A DNA stretch of 64,000 bases from Lutraria lutraria (Eukaryota > Mollusca > Bivalvia > Venerida > Mactridae). Numbering within the stretch: the stretch's first letter is position 1; the number at the start of each line of letters is the position of its first letter. The position numbers were made by a program, and so were the translations under genes. Shown here one piece after another: positions 1 to 12,474 of this stretch. The stretch lies in assembly GCA_964023205.1 (NCBI GenBank), contig OZ026845.1:6644001-6708000 (forward strand). The letters run 5' to 3'. The notes under the pieces were generated by a model. It was not told the DNA's origin and ran no database searches. It was given only the letters and a program-made list of their open reading frames with translations.

Positions 1-180
1 AGTAACGGCATAACTTTCTTGTTTGAAGTGATCGATTTACCATGCGTAACACCTAGGTAAGTATTTATTTTTTTCTATAAAGCAACGAAATCATAAGGGT
101 TTAAAAGAGTCTTGTATCTAAATTGGATCAATTACAATCTGATAATATTTCATTACGGCCTGGTATTCTATTCCTGGTAA

Positions 181-245
181 AGTGCAATATCTCAGCACGA
201 TGTTGATATCGAACTCTTGCAAGAGTTCAACATCGTACTTGCACT
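181..245. repeat. Imperfect palindrome
   Basis: The left arm begins AGTGCAATATCTCAGCACG and the right arm reads back as AGTGCAAGTACGATGTTG. Both converge on a GAACTCTTGC/GCAAGAGTTC centre near 216-225. The arms are about 30 bases with one small internal gap. This could be a tiny foldback or MITE remnant. No coding content was seen. Confidence 0.75.
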
Positions 246-405
246 AAAACGACGCAGAATATGTATTTTTACGTGTACCTATGCATGTTTACGTTATTGC
301 TTTGTGCTCTTTCAGTTAAGTGTGGCAAACCAAGCAATTGTATGTTCCTGATATCAATTATCATACTATTATATAATCGACAGCGATATTTTACAATACA
401 AATGT

Positions 406-550
406 GAGGCCTCCGTGGTCGATTGGTTAACGATTCTGACCGAAACCAGTAATCTCTTGCCCCTAACCACTTAGAGTAAGAACCCCCCCCCCCCCGTGAC
501 AAGACATTTCCCACATGTGAGGAAGCCATCAGACTAATAACTTTGGCGAC
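406..550 (+). repeat. MetaSINE-like SINE, 5' portion
   Basis: A tRNA-like head (GGCCTCCGTGGTCGATTGG, box A at about 412-425) is followed by TTGCCCCTAACCACTT and, after a run of 13 C, by ATGTGAGGAAGCCATC (about 514-530). From memory, this order matches the MetaSINE superfamily of animals, where the head leads into a conserved core with GTGAGGAAGCCATCCAGCT. The box B region is degraded and the core breaks off after about 20 bases, so this is a truncated, inactive copy. The minus-strand open frame across it is not a gene. Confidence 0.65.
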
Positions 551-1810
551 CAAGAATTCAATCTAACGTGCTATTATTTTTAACCCTTACACTACTAGAG
601 ACAAAACAGCAAAGCTTGTGTCCCCTTGTTCCAGCCAGGCCAGCACGTACACTCGTGTAGAATGACGAGTCTCTTGTTTGGTGACTAGCTTACAGAATGT
701 TCATCGCGATATATATTAGATTGATGATGGACAATTTCAAAATGGAAGTTGGATACGTCCATTATGGAAATTCGGCACATTCAGTGTTAAATACCAAAAG
801 AATACTACAAGCACTATAATATTATGCATGTGGTACCATCAAGGACGAAGAAACATCTGATATATGATTATGCATTTATCGCATAGTATCGAACGTTTCG
901 ATATTTTTTCAATGTTTACGACCATTAAACCCAACATAACTTTAAACTCCACTTCCAACGCTTGCTGCAAATGATTACCTAAATCATCAAAGAACTTTAA
1001 ATAATACTATTCAAATTCAAAATGCGTTTCAAAAACATTAAGACCATAACAATAAACATAACCTACAACATTGCTTCAACATGCTTTCGGTTATTATATA
1101 AATCATTCATTGTTCTTGCATTTTGATGTTAATAAAAAAACGGCATTTACTTTGACTGTTGGAAGTTTTGGTGTTATCTGAATCTACTAAATCAGGTTTT
1201 TAACACATTTTTACATACAAAGCCAGCTGCTGCTTGTATTTTTTGATGTGCATTTTATTGGAGAACTATTAAACATGGAATGATGATAAGAAGATAATGT
1301 ATTATTCAATGTTGTAAAATGTTGAGTTGAAATATTACATACTTGAGTGTGAGGCTCTATGACATTACTTAGCTAAGTAATAGATTTTTAGCATTTGAGC
1401 AAGAACTATGACAGTAAATTAGGCTACGTTTAAATAATACATAAGACGCGTCAAATTGTTTTAAATCGCGCCAAAGAATAAAACACAGCTTGATATATTT
1501 AATCATGTCTTTGCCATCGTCATTGTATTTTATAATATGTATTTCAAAGGTATACATTCGATACTTTCATTAAATGTAGATCGAGATTGTTTCCTAATTG
1601 TGGCTCATAAATAAGTGGAGTTGATAACAAATAAACCGACTGCTCTTACAACATACTTTGGGATAGTAATAATTATGTGAGTATTAATGGTCATGTATGT
1701 TTATTGGGATAACAGGTGAAAAACGCATTACACAATAAGAAATGTATAAATCCATTGTCCTTATCAAAGGCATTATTAACGTCTAGTATTCAATAATATC
1801 TTTGGATTAC
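551..1810. other. AT-rich DNA with no recognisable gene
   Basis: Nothing coding was identified here; the only open frames are short and AT-driven. Homology to B, clear from about 1820 onward, was not convincingly traceable further left. Confidence 0.5.
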
Positions 1811-3763
1811 TTTATAATTTTTGTAATCCGCAACAGTTACCATTCCTTACCCAGCTAGCCTGATCTCATGACAATTGGTTCAGGTTCATAAACTATAATA
1901 AGACACTCAAATTAACATTGTGGCAAGTTTTAATTCCCTGTTTTTTTAAAAAAAAATGTAAGTCTTGATACTTAAAGGGCCCTTTTATCAAGTTGAAATA
2001 CAGACGGCATATTGGCAACAAGTCTGTATATAGGGAAGGCGTAATTATATTGTAGTCTAGATATAAAATTGGTATTTAAGAGAGGTTTACTATACTGTAC
2101 TTCAAACATATTTCAAATTTCCAGTGTCTTTAAGTACAAACTACAGAAACATACTAATCGACCCTTTTCAATCTGTTTTCTGACAGATAATACCGCTGTA
2201 AAATCATCAAATAAATTTCAACATCAATTTTATAAACTATCATACTTGAAGTACATAGATGAAGATGATTTTAAAGATACGAACAAGTTGTGATACGAAT
2301 ACGTTTCAATCAGTATGCATCCTGTCGTAGGAGAAATCTTTAAGCACATTAATTATGATGTTATCGATAGCATTTTCAATGACGGGGTCTTGGTTAAAAC
2401 ATGTTTATTAAGCTTACAAGAGTCATCCAACAAAGAGCTTCTGACAGCGTTACGTCAACGCGTTACCAGTAAATCATTCTAATATCAGGCTATCAGATAT
2501 GAACCGCTTTGATCAGATCAAAGATATTGTAAACATTCTAATGGATCGCATATCAGTCATCGAAACTCCAATTTACTCTTTAATAAATGAATCAAATACA
2601 AACCTTTGGGAGTTGATAAGATATTTTGTCTAATGACTTGCAATGTATGTTTTATCTTTTGCAAAATATCATCAAATTTATCAGATGCGGCCGCCTTATA
2701 TAAGTTTCTATTTATTTCTTCAGTTTCTTCCGCATTTACAATTTCGAAATCAAATAGACGTACATACGCCCACTATTTTAACCTGTCAAACCCGACGTAT
2801 ATATATTGTGTACCAATTGTCTATATCAGGCCAGCTAACTTCTTTGCGATCTTTTTCTCGTTTTTTCCATCGATAGAAAGTTATAAGAATGGAATACAGG
2901 AGATGTCACATTCAATAAATACTTTTTCACATTTATATATATCTACATCCAGCTCGGCTAATACCGGTATTCACATAGAACAGTGTGTGTCCACAAAACA
3001 ACACACAAAGCTCACACTAACAACAGGTTTGAATAACTTAATATATCAGAGATGAAAGCTTGTAATTGACACTCTTCGTTTTAATAGTATTTATGACTGA
3101 AATAGGTGTGTTAAATTTTTTAAAATATTTTTTTTATATTGCGTGTAAGTGTTTCCACCAGGAAGTAATAATACAATTCCCGAAGTGATATTGTGATAAC
3201 AGGATATAACCGTGTATCAGGTCTTCTTTCTAATCTTGTCTTATGTGTTCTGAAAGAGATTAAAATAAATGTACAATTAAACAAATAAATTAATCTGTGT
3301 TTGTTAAGTTAAGTTTACGATGAAAAGTGCTTTTTGTCAGCATGACATTTCAATGACGATGTTAGTCCATTTCATAGAATTAATGCATTTCTGTGAATGT
3401 ATTTCAAATCCAAATAAATGTTTTTGGAAAAAATAGAATCTTTTAAATAGTCGTAACATCATTTTTGGAACTCAAATTCAAAGACAGAGATGGCTTCATG
3501 TTCATGGCTTATCAGTATAAAGGTTGCCCATGATGAATATAACAATTCAGTATCTTATTTATCATTGACGAACATTTACAACATTGTAAAATCATTACGT
3601 TACGATAAGATCAAAGAATGTTTTGAAAATATTTAATATCAGAGGGATGATAAATTTCATACAGGGCAGAATTTAATCATCTAGAATCATATTTGCATCG
3701 ATTAGATGTTAAACCTCTCTTAAATTGAACAACAATTTAGTTTCTTGTTTTATAATTCTTATG

Positions 3764-3896
3764 TACGAACACAAAGTTAAGACCATTTCTCAACAGTCGG
3801 TCGATTTTAATTTTTCTGCATACCAAAGAGCTTCCATTAACCTTCCACCTACGAGCATAGTTCCATTTTCCTTCAATTCAACGGTATAAATACAAA
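3764..3896 (+). repeat. Local duplicated segment, copy 1 (with 6428-6556)
   Basis: The stretch GTACGAACACAAAGTTAAG...CCATTTCTCAACAGTCGGTCG...CTTCCATTAACCTTCC recurs at 6428-6556 with substitutions and small indels. A second pair, about 4515-4700 and 6636-6815, keeps the same order (GTGTAGAAAAGCGTA, then GTTCGG, then GAACAACAGCAGAACCTTCA). The two blocks are therefore one ancient direct duplication inside rc-B, and the first copy was later split by the 3960-4410 repeat. Confidence 0.75.
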
Positions 3897-3959
3897 TATT
3901 ACGTGCACTCAGGTCAAAATCAGATGGCTATGCAAAAGCATAAACGAGAAATACAAAAC

Positions 3960-4410
3960 AGTGGCCCAATATCGCTCACCAGAAAAGACCCTGAGAGAAA
4001 AACATCATGGGCCTATGTAAAATCAAGTGACCCGGGGTGGGGCAAACTTTTTCCCCAGGGCCAAAATATCTAAGCTTTAGGCTTTGCGATTTCTTACAAG
4101 TCCTTTTTTAATTTTTCTTTGTAGACATTATTATATAAAATAGAGTAAACCATCGGCCGGGACCAACTTTGACACGAGGGCCGTGATTTGAACAAACGTG
4201 GTAGAGGATCAATAGAAAATGCTATGTAAAAACTATCTAAGATCTAGGCAATTCGGTTTCGGACAAGAATAATTTTTAAAATGTTACTATATAAGCCCAT
4301 ACGAAGTAGAGTTAACTTTGGGGCCGAAACAATTTTTACCCCAGTGCCATAATTTGAACAAAGTTTATAGAGGTTCACCAGACAATGCTAGAGCTAATTA
4401 AGTTATTATA
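3960..4410 (+). repeat. Interspersed repeat with GGCC(A/G)TAATTTGAACAAA units
   Basis: Degenerate subunits of about 140-170 bp share GGCC(A/G)(T/A)(A/G)ATTTGAACAAA, (G/T)TAGAGG(A/T)(T/C)CA, AATGCTA, ATCTAAG and CTAGGC. They appear around 4060, 4180 and 4350. I recall this pattern as an abundant noncoding repeat in bivalve genomes, but I cannot name the family. It interrupts the duplicated block that is uninterrupted near 6.4-6.8 kb, so it is a later insertion. It has no coding capacity. Confidence 0.6.
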
Positions 4411-5565
4411 CAAAGGGACAGGTAAGGTAGACTATATAATTATGCTAATTGCTGACCTACTTTTGGAGATCGGATTGGGAAACATAAATCAAAGTACTGA
4501 AAGCACATGGAACTGGAACAACTTGGCGGGTGTAGAAAAGCGTATGGAGTAGTGCTTTAGTCTTCAACAAAACTCATGCACAGACTATAGTTCGGTTCTT
4601 AAAACTCAGCCCAATACCTCTCCCTACAAAGAAATTCAATTATTGACTACTCTGCGGTGCCGAACAACAGCAGAACCTTCATAGCTTCGATTAAAGATTA
4701 ATCATAATTTTACATCATTGTATTTTTTCTTGGTGCAGCAACTTACCTAATAAAAATGAATTAAACGCAAAATTAGTTAAACAATGATGTGGTAGTAATT
4801 TTAAATGGCACCTTGTATCAAACAGAATTAGCAATCAGTGAAATTAATCACCCCATTGGTATTACTGCGGGATTAGATTATTAAATAAAAGATAATACAC
4901 AATTCAAATAGATAGCAAATGGGAGATTTTCACGGAGAATTTCTGTAGAGGGAATATTGTTACTTTGGTAACTTGAATTAACAAAAAGCACCTTCAAGAA
5001 TAGATCAATGTTTGATAATATGACGGCAACATAGTTTATTGAACACGTAACTAATCAATAACAAAACGTTCTCTTTTGTATGGCTTCCCGATGCCACAAA
5101 CATTACAATTATTTAAGACGTGAACTCATGCACAACAGACAACCATGAAACCGAATTGAAAAAAAGATTTCTGCCAATGGGAGAGGTTAATTATAAAATT
5201 ATAAACAACAATTATTTTGAGGGTTATGATTAAACTATTCACAGTTCAAAGAAACTAATGTAAGTAATAAAGTGGTTAAAATGTTTTACTTAATCAAAGC
5301 AAGATGCTTATTAAACGTAATAAGCAAATATGTATTATAAACAATATACGCACTCAACTTCATAACATCACTTACTAATCTAAAATTGAAACATATGATT
5401 GTTTTTACAAATGAGGTACTTTACAAACCAAAAAAGATAGATAATTGACAACAGCATGAACCTACATATATACATGAACATTGTTGTGGCATATCTATTT
5501 TGTAGTCTCCTGAAGACATATAATTCATTTTTCAACAAAAAAGTTCCATGAATAATTTAACAAAA

Positions 5566-5690
5566 ATAATCAGACGTACAATTGTTTTCTGATGCATTTG
5601 GATGGAAACTTTACACGTGTTTTTGTTCGTTGTCTGGGATTTTTATGCCAATTTGGCATGTAATATTCATCATTCAGAATATGATGCAAA
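5566..5690 (+). repeat. Recurring module with 23-codon micro-ORF, copy in rc-B
   Basis: ATAATCAGAC leads to ATGCATTTGGATGG and, at 5592-5663, an open micro-frame reading MHLDGNFTRVF, then a 5-residue stretch, then FLCQFGM and a stop. Reverse-complement versions occur at about 40496-40620, 50670-50795, 45225-45350, 55355-55480 and 62285-62410. The frame and its stop are conserved between this copy and the 40.5/50.7 kb copies, but broken in the other three. The function is unknown. It could be a terminal-exon relic or a small mobile element. Confidence 0.5.
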
Positions 5691-6392
5691 TATGATCTGG
5701 CAAAAAGATGCAAGGAGAAGTTAAAGCAGCTAATGTATATTCAATTATATTTATCCATCTCCTTCTTCAGTAAGCATTGGACTAGATGCTTTTTAAATTA
5801 AGGAATATTTCAACACACCATAAAGTCAGCCAATATAGCACAACATACTGTCTTACACCACAAGCATGCGACTCTTGGAATTTATATCTATAGTTATACA
5901 CCCAGTTTTGTTTTGACAAAAACGTGACGCCATACATTCGCGTTGAAAAATAGTACCATCGGTTGTATAACTCTACCGATTGTAGTTATGATACAAGTTG
6001 GATATATTGCAGGATTATGTTCATTTTGAATAATTACAGTGTAATGGCATTTCGAACTGTAAAACTATTGAGTTTAATAATTCAGTATTCATCCGCACAA
6101 AAGTTTCATTCATAGTACGCTTCGCTGCTATATACATGGGAATCGCTAAAAGACACTAGCAGGGCGAGGACATCAGTTAACCGTAACTCCGCCTACCAAA
6201 ACGTCTTCATTTCACTGAGCCAAAACTGACTATTTTGAGGAAATTATTAGTCCAAACAATATATACATTTGAGTTTGAAAAATGGTGCCTAGTGTTGGTT
6301 GAGCTTTTTGGTATTATCTAATGCAGATCTACCAGATATTATGAATTACATTTTAACTTTTGCTTCTGACAGTACTCTCAGTACTTTGATTG

Positions 6393-6418
6393 AACAATTT
6401 ACAAGCTTGTAAATTGTT
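6393..6418. repeat. Perfect 26-bp palindrome
   Basis: AACAATTTAC-AAGCTT-GTAAATTGTT is fully self-complementary and centred on AAGCTT. It is isolated; no flanking promoter or terminator logic applies in this eukaryotic context. Confidence 0.8.
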
Positions 6419-6427
6419 TTTGTTGTT

Positions 6428-6556
6428 CGGTACGAACACAAGTTATGACCATTTCCCAACAGTCGATCGGATTTAATGTTCCTGCATACTGAAAAACTTC
6501 CATTAACCTTCCGCCTACGAACACAGATCTAATTGTTCAATTCAATGGAATACACA
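6428..6556 (+). repeat. Local duplicated segment, copy 2 (with 3764-3896)
   Basis: This is the partner of 3764-3896. The companion block at 6636-6815 pairs with 4515-4700. Here the two blocks lie close together, without the 450-bp interspersed repeat found in the other copy. Confidence 0.75.
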
Positions 6557-7983
6557 CAATCATCTACCTCAGATTACTACAGTATTTATCATTAGTACAT
6601 TTCAAGGTAAGATGACCTTAGTCACGTGCTTTCAGATGGCATGGGAACAACAATTCCATGGCGAGTGTAGAAAAGCGTAATACGGTCTGCATAAAAATTC
6701 ATGCGCGAAATATCGTTCGGTTTCCAAAACTCAGCATGATATCTCACTTTACAAAGACATTCAATTTTTGACTGCTTTATAGTTCCGAACAACAGCAGAA
6801 CCTTCAGTGCTTTGATTTTAGAAAAAAGCCCGTATTGTATTTTACTATTTTTGACCACTTGCTACTAAAACATTATCATAGGTTATAAGAACGGCGCGAA
6901 AAGAAAACACTAACGTTACATAAGAAAACAATCCTTAAAACTGATTCAATGTATTAAGTTACAGACAGAAATAGAAATGAGAAAATTACAACCGAGGAGT
7001 TCATAGTTATATCATGACAGCTGTTCACAAAATATGTCATGACAAGTTTCTTTATCATATATAGGAACGTATAAAAGCATGTAATATTACAATGTACAAC
7101 TGGAAGATATGTATTACTCAGTGCAGGTACTACATACACGTATTATATGTATATTTAATTGACGTATTTATTACATATAAACAGTGGTATATTACGTCAA
7201 ATAGTCAATACCCCTCCGTATATTTAGCAAAAACAACTCTGGAATATGCATGTTCATCCTATTCCGTGTTGTTCGTCAACACTTAAACCAACTAGAAAGG
7301 GTATAATCACTATTCAATAAATGGTTAAAATACAAAATGTCAATAAGTTTAAGCCGACTTTATGATTTAGAATTATAGCGTACAAATTTCCATTCATAGT
7401 ATATATTCTAAAGCTATTAGATTTCCGACATCGAGAATTTGTCTTCAAGAAATAATTTCAAATACAAACCGCATTTTATTAAATATGCAAATTCTACAAT
7501 TGAATTATACTGCACTTTCATTGTACTGCACTACAGTTACAAAGATATATGAATGCAAACTTCTGATTTATTTTGCCAGAGATAGAAAATTGAAGCTATT
7601 TACTTCAGTCAGTCGTATGTAAATTTTCACTTAAGATATAGTATATGAGAAAGTAACACAAGAGATTAAAATATACTCAGACGAACTCATGTTCATATTA
7701 TATCAAGTGGCAAAGTTTTAGGTTATTCCTTCTCCCTAAGAAATAATTTGTATGTATGCACATCAAGGCAATGTCCCTTGGATTTTGGTTTCTGATGTTT
7801 GGTTTATGTGTGGTGAAATTATTCCGTTACATTTTTCTTTTATCTAATTATATTTTTTCCTGCTTTTCCTTTCGCTTACATGTATTATTTGTCTGAAGTT
7901 AAATTTTATACAGATTTGAAAAGTTAGAACATTTTTTTATTTATGTTTTCCATAAACATACCATAACGAATTTTATCACATAC

Positions 7984-8030
7984 CCGTGCCGTTTTGCCGT
8001 GCCATAAAAACGATATGGCACGACCGTGCA
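7984..8030. repeat. GC-rich hairpin
   Basis: The stem GTGCCATA (7999-8006) pairs with TATGGCAC (8014-8021), and CCGT/ACGG-type pairing extends it outward. It is conspicuous in AT-rich surroundings. It lies next to a TGACGTCA octamer and the 8342-8452 foldback. Confidence 0.6.
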
Positions 8031-8043
8031 TTAAATATGTAAA

Positions 8044-8051
8044 TGACGTCA
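8044..8051. promoter_or_regulatory. CRE-type octamer TGACGTCA
   Basis: This is a perfect palindromic cAMP-response-element core, followed immediately by a second overlapping half (ACGTCA). Such octamers bind CREB/ATF proteins in animals. No promoter or transcript is evident nearby, so the assignment is by motif only. Confidence 0.25.
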
Positions 8052-8341
8052 CGTCATGAACTTGATGAAGCATAGAAATTGATTGGAAATTATAACTTCA
8101 CAGGAGTAATGTAGAATTGATTTTAACAATTTGAGTAAGCAAAGATACTGTTTACATCGTTCGATGTGTTCACACATCTATTATTTATGATGTTTCATAA
8201 TGTAACTATTTTTGTGCTCCTGATTAAAAAGCCGTATTACGCATGTGTCACTATTTTGTTATTAGTAGCAATGCCAAACAAGTATGTTGATTTTCGCCGT
8301 ATTTTCAAGGTATCTGATAAAAATAATATTAAATTCGTATA

Positions 8342-8452
8342 GATTCCGTCTGTAATCCGTTGAACTCGTTGAATAAAACAGTATGAAGCTCGCCAAAGCC
8401 TCGCTTCATACTGTTTCATACAACTCGTTTAATAAATTCAATACGGAATCCA
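8342..8452. repeat. Foldback element
   Basis: The inner arms are a perfect 14-bp pair, AAACAGTATGAAGC (8376-8389) and GCTTCATACTGTTT (8403-8416). Outer arms continue with ACTCGTT/AACGAGT and GATTCCG/CGGAATC, giving roughly 50 bases per side. This is MITE-like. The minus-strand frame across it is an accident of the palindrome. Confidence 0.7.
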
Positions 8453-8859
8453 CACTCATTTAATATCCTCTATTTCTGTGAAATTCTTTATTTTAAACTT
8501 ACCATTTGCAGCAACAATAAGAGGATATTTAAATGCATTAAAATATTACGTCGGAACCGTTGTCAAAATACTAGTTATTTTCTTTATCATATTTGGTTAC
8601 ACATGATGTAGCGGCACAATCTTCCAGCCATTGTGTAGTTTGATAATAAACTTTCTATGAATAAAGTACGTGTTTAAGTGGAACTGTTAATGTCACTAGT
8701 GAAATATTTCATGTAACAAATACTTCAATAATGAGGTTATTTAGACACATTATACTGGTAGCTATTAAGTATCGTACTAGGTAAAGGCCTTACTTTCACT
8801 ACTATATCTACTTTCGCAGACTGATGATATATTTTAGTATAGTTACACTCTTACTGTCA

Positions 8860-11350
8860 TTGTAATGTCTTATCGTAAACAGTATAATTATCATTTTGTA
8901 CTTAAGCTGAAACAGTTTGTGTTACTACAGTGACTGCTTTTTGTAATGTTATACCACTTGCCATATTCTTGTACTGAACACTGAGTGAAATGATTGCCGA
9001 AAACAAGATTGTGAAGAGGAGTGAGGTTCGTGAATTATAATAACAAGCACGTTAAAAATTGTGCATGTCAACATAAAACACTGCACAAAACAAATATTTC
9101 TTACGCTGTTGTATTCAGTATGAGACATAATAACACCTGTTAACCAGCATATCAACCAAACACTTCACTGATATTTCATAAAAAGAAATACTGTACATTT
9201 ATACTTCACAATATTTTCTTTAATTGATGCTAATTGATACTAGAATTGTTCTGCGAAATACGAATAAAATGCCGCAGACATTTTAATACTTACTGACTAA
9301 ATATAGACATGTGAATACGCAGAACCGTCACCTTTTTTTTCATCCACCCATTTGACATCAGACGAATCCCATTACGCACTGTCAATGCTCCTCTCTTGCC
9401 ATTTGGTTTGTCATTAGTTTTGTGTCTGTTAATTTTTACCAAGAACATGATTGGCAGTGTGTCCCTTTCCCGTCAAGACGATTCTATATAATGCATTTCC
9501 ATAGCTGCAAAACTGACTTCATTGTACTGCAGCAGCACTGTTTTGAATTGCGATCATTGTTGAGAATGTTTACATCAGATTCTAAAGTTTGTTTGTGTTC
9601 CATTTAACATTTAAGCAAAGCGCATTTAAATAGTACATACATTAAATTGTCGTTAAGCCAAAAGGCATACATATGGTTCCAGAGTATAAGACAATGAAAC
9701 ACTAGAACAATATAGGATATGGACAACATAAAACCAAGGCAAGCGTGACTAATACCAATCATGTCACAATAACATATTTAGTTGTCTCATATGTAAATGT
9801 GCTTCTCATATATATGTAATGTAACGACGTTTAACACAGCTGTAAGGCAACGAATATTGAACAATGAATAAATATTGCCTGCATGTCAAGAAACAATTAT
9901 CGGTAACATTGCGATCTTGATAGTCTCAATAAATAAGCAGTTCATGGTCGTAATAGTATTATGACAAAGGACAGTTTTATTTCAATATAATTACAAACAT
10001 TATTTCAACTTGATTGATAAGGGCATGCATGTCATTTATGTCAGTTCTTTCACGGTCTGTAAAGTGACGCATTAATTTAAGTGGTAGTAATATCGGGTGT
10101 AAGCAGTTCGTTACAGAAGCAAGATGTTCTCTTTTTTTCACTCTTGGCTTCCCAAGTCAGCAGGCACACTGTATCAATATAATATTTTAACGCCAAAGAT
10201 CGTACTTTGCATGATGATATTCACGGCTCATTTGTAAACTTCAACTAACCAGCATTTGATATCATCAATTCATTTAATAGATTTTAAGATACCATTAATG
10301 CTAGTTTCCCACTGTCGTGCGATCTGCTACAAACGATTAGTCTTTCTTGTTTAATCGTGGAATGTTTTTGAAAGTACAAGTTTGGATACGAGGGTTAATG
10401 TGAGTTGATACATTCAGATACGATTCGATCGCGATTTGATCACTTCATGTGTCACGATCTGTTATGGCTTGGTTTCCCGTTCAGATACGGTCACTTACGT
10501 TCCGATAGGTTTGTTTTTATAGAGTCCACGATTTTATCGATCGGTAAATATACATCCCGATTGAGTATGGACATCGATGTTTCTTCAACTTTTACATAGT
10601 ACACTACAACGCTCAACAGTAAATAATTAAAGATGATGACCAAGACCGGTCCCTATCACCAAGACTTGGAAACCCGATGGAATACGATCTGACGCGTTTT
10701 GTGACGATCAAATACGATCCTCTAAGATATTCCCGATTGAAATTTGATCGTGTTAATCGTAGACTTTTGTTGAACCGTTCAAAAAGATTCTACAATTAAC
10801 ACGATTGACAGGACTGACCGCAATGTCCAATAAGCTCTGATAAGACCAACACGATTGGTCCATGATTAAGATCACGATTTCAATCGTGATGCGAATCGTG
10901 ATAATAGGAACCCAGCATAAGTAGCGACTTCATGTAATATGTACAGTTGGATGTAATAAAACACGTATTGTATATTGTGATCAAGTTGGTAATGTAAGTT
11001 CATGTCTTCACTTTCGTGTTCTCATAATATTCACTGAATAAAATTAATTGGCACATTTAAATGCATCAAATTACTAAGTATTTAAAAGCATACTGTAGTC
11101 ATATCTCAATATTTATAAAAAATAGTTTCCAATGTCTTAAATGTTCATGCATATAATACACATATAAAACGATTAAGTGTCTTATGACATGAAATCATGA
11201 TGTTTAGTCATGTACAATGGAACCAAATATGGAACTAATACTGTCGTAGATTGTCTTCAAGCATTAATTTTACCAATTCATCAATAAACGATCCGATGGT
11301 TAACTTTAATATGTATGAACAATAAGCGAACATATCTAAGAGACTAAACA
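8860..11350 (-). repeat. Old inverted copy of the right part of unit A (rc-A)
   Basis: The reverse complement matches A1 in collinear patches: 8868-8930 with 25085-25140 (shared TTATCGTAAACAGTA and AAGCTGAAACAGT), 9845-9905 with 24135-24195 (CGAATATTGAACAAT, TGCCTGCATGTCAAGAAACA), and 10930-11080 with 23270-23450 (GTTCTCATAATATTC, CATTTAAATGCAT). It lies directly right of rc-B, mirroring the A2-B1 order. It is interrupted by a probable transposon at 10298-10916. The right edge near 11350 is approximate. Confidence 0.8.
10298..10916. mobile_element. Probable nonautonomous DNA transposon
   Basis: Imperfect terminal inverted repeats begin TAGTTTCCCACTGTCGTGCGA and, reading in from the right end, TGGGTTCCTATTATCACGA. 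The interior is rich in CACGAT/ATCGTG motifs unlike the surroundings and has no transposase. The matching position in A1 (near 23470) lacks this roughly 600-bp block. The target duplication cannot be fixed; at most GC is shared. Superfamily not assigned. Confidence 0.55.
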
Positions 11351-12470
11351 GTATTACAAATATACAAGTCACGACCAGCCTTGTACATAAATGTGTTGAA
11401 ATCATATCCATCAAAACAATGTCCCCTAAGGTTTTACCCCTGGAGCACTCTCATACCGCTGCTCTTCTCGTCTCTTATAGACGCCTTCTAATATAAAACA
11501 ATTACCATTTAACTAAGACTAACCAACCCACTTGTGCATGTCATATTGTATGTTGTTTTGGTTTTAACTTCCTGTTTATTCTTAATCAGAAATTCATAAG
11601 GTTAATCGGTATATTACAATCCTTCTCTGATGTCAATATTCTCCCTTTTACTCTTAACGTGAGCGCAATTTTGCCGTATTTGAGTGTGATATAAACAATC
11701 AGGAAAACGAATAAATCAGCGCCTCAATCAAATTCAAACTTAATGTTCTAGGTAACGTCGTACCAACAGTCAAGAACTTAACGCGACTTTTCGAACTTAA
11801 CCGAGGGCAAACTTCAACCTGCCGTAAGTTAGCTGAACAGCTTTATCGTATGTGAAATAGTCAGATTTCGGTCGGGTTTGGAATTCACATAGTTGAAAGA
11901 CTAGTGATTTCAGGTATATAACAAAACCTATACATCCAAATTTCAAGTTAACCATTTGATATTATTTATTTCTAATTACTTTTGTCATTGTGTTGGAAAA
12001 ACAGAAAATTAGTTAGTAAATGCGTTTCATCTATGTAACAAGATTTTGATATATCCGGTTCAAAATGCAAATTGCCTGTCAAACGACATTTAAGAACAAA
12101 CTAAATCGTATAACAATTTTACGTGTTCTCCAACTCCCAAGTTATGAAATGGAAAAATAGAATAGTGTGATCTCGCAGCCTTTGGGTTCAACAGAAACAC
12201 AATACAAAATAACTCATTTAAAAGAAAAAGATTTATCAATTAGAAATAATGAACATTTTCAAAACAAATACTTTTTTAAGAGCATACTTTCAATTACTAT
12301 TTGTTTTGAAGTACATGATGTGTGAATAACGTTTTAACTGATATAAGTGAATATTTTGGTTATAATTAATATACAAGACATGTGGCGACAATATAGAATT
12401 ACTTTGAGCTGATAATTATACTCCGACAAGCGAAGTTCTTTTGGGGATATACTAGAATCATCTTGTCCGT
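11351..12470. other. AT-rich DNA with no recognisable gene
   Basis: No coding or RNA gene was identified. The stretch lies near the symmetry centre between the inverted block and the direct A copies. Further decayed rc-A sequence is possible but I could not align it confidently. Confidence 0.4.
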
Positions 12471-12474
12471 TAAA

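Larger units (their letters stand above)
1820..8000 (-). repeat. Old inverted copy of unit B (rc-B)
   Basis: Read on the minus strand, this segment follows unit B in collinear order. Matching patches are 1820-2000 with 43260-43450, 2341-2420 with 42850-42930, 2509-2605 with 42660-42760, 3130-3240 with 42235-42330, 5020-5110 with 41240-41330, 5584-5690 with 40490-40610, and 7300-7620 with 39540-39830. Divergence is far higher than between B1 and B2, with many indels and a repeat inserted at about 3960-4410. No frame remains open across the paired patches for a useful length. Exact edges cannot be set by eye. Confidence 0.85.

Noticed and set aside
2606..3055. 149-codon plus-strand frame, the longest in the window
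   Set aside because: It lies in rc-B where the matching B interval is shorter and not open. Composition is low-complexity, with no domain, signal peptide or paralogue. Likely chance.
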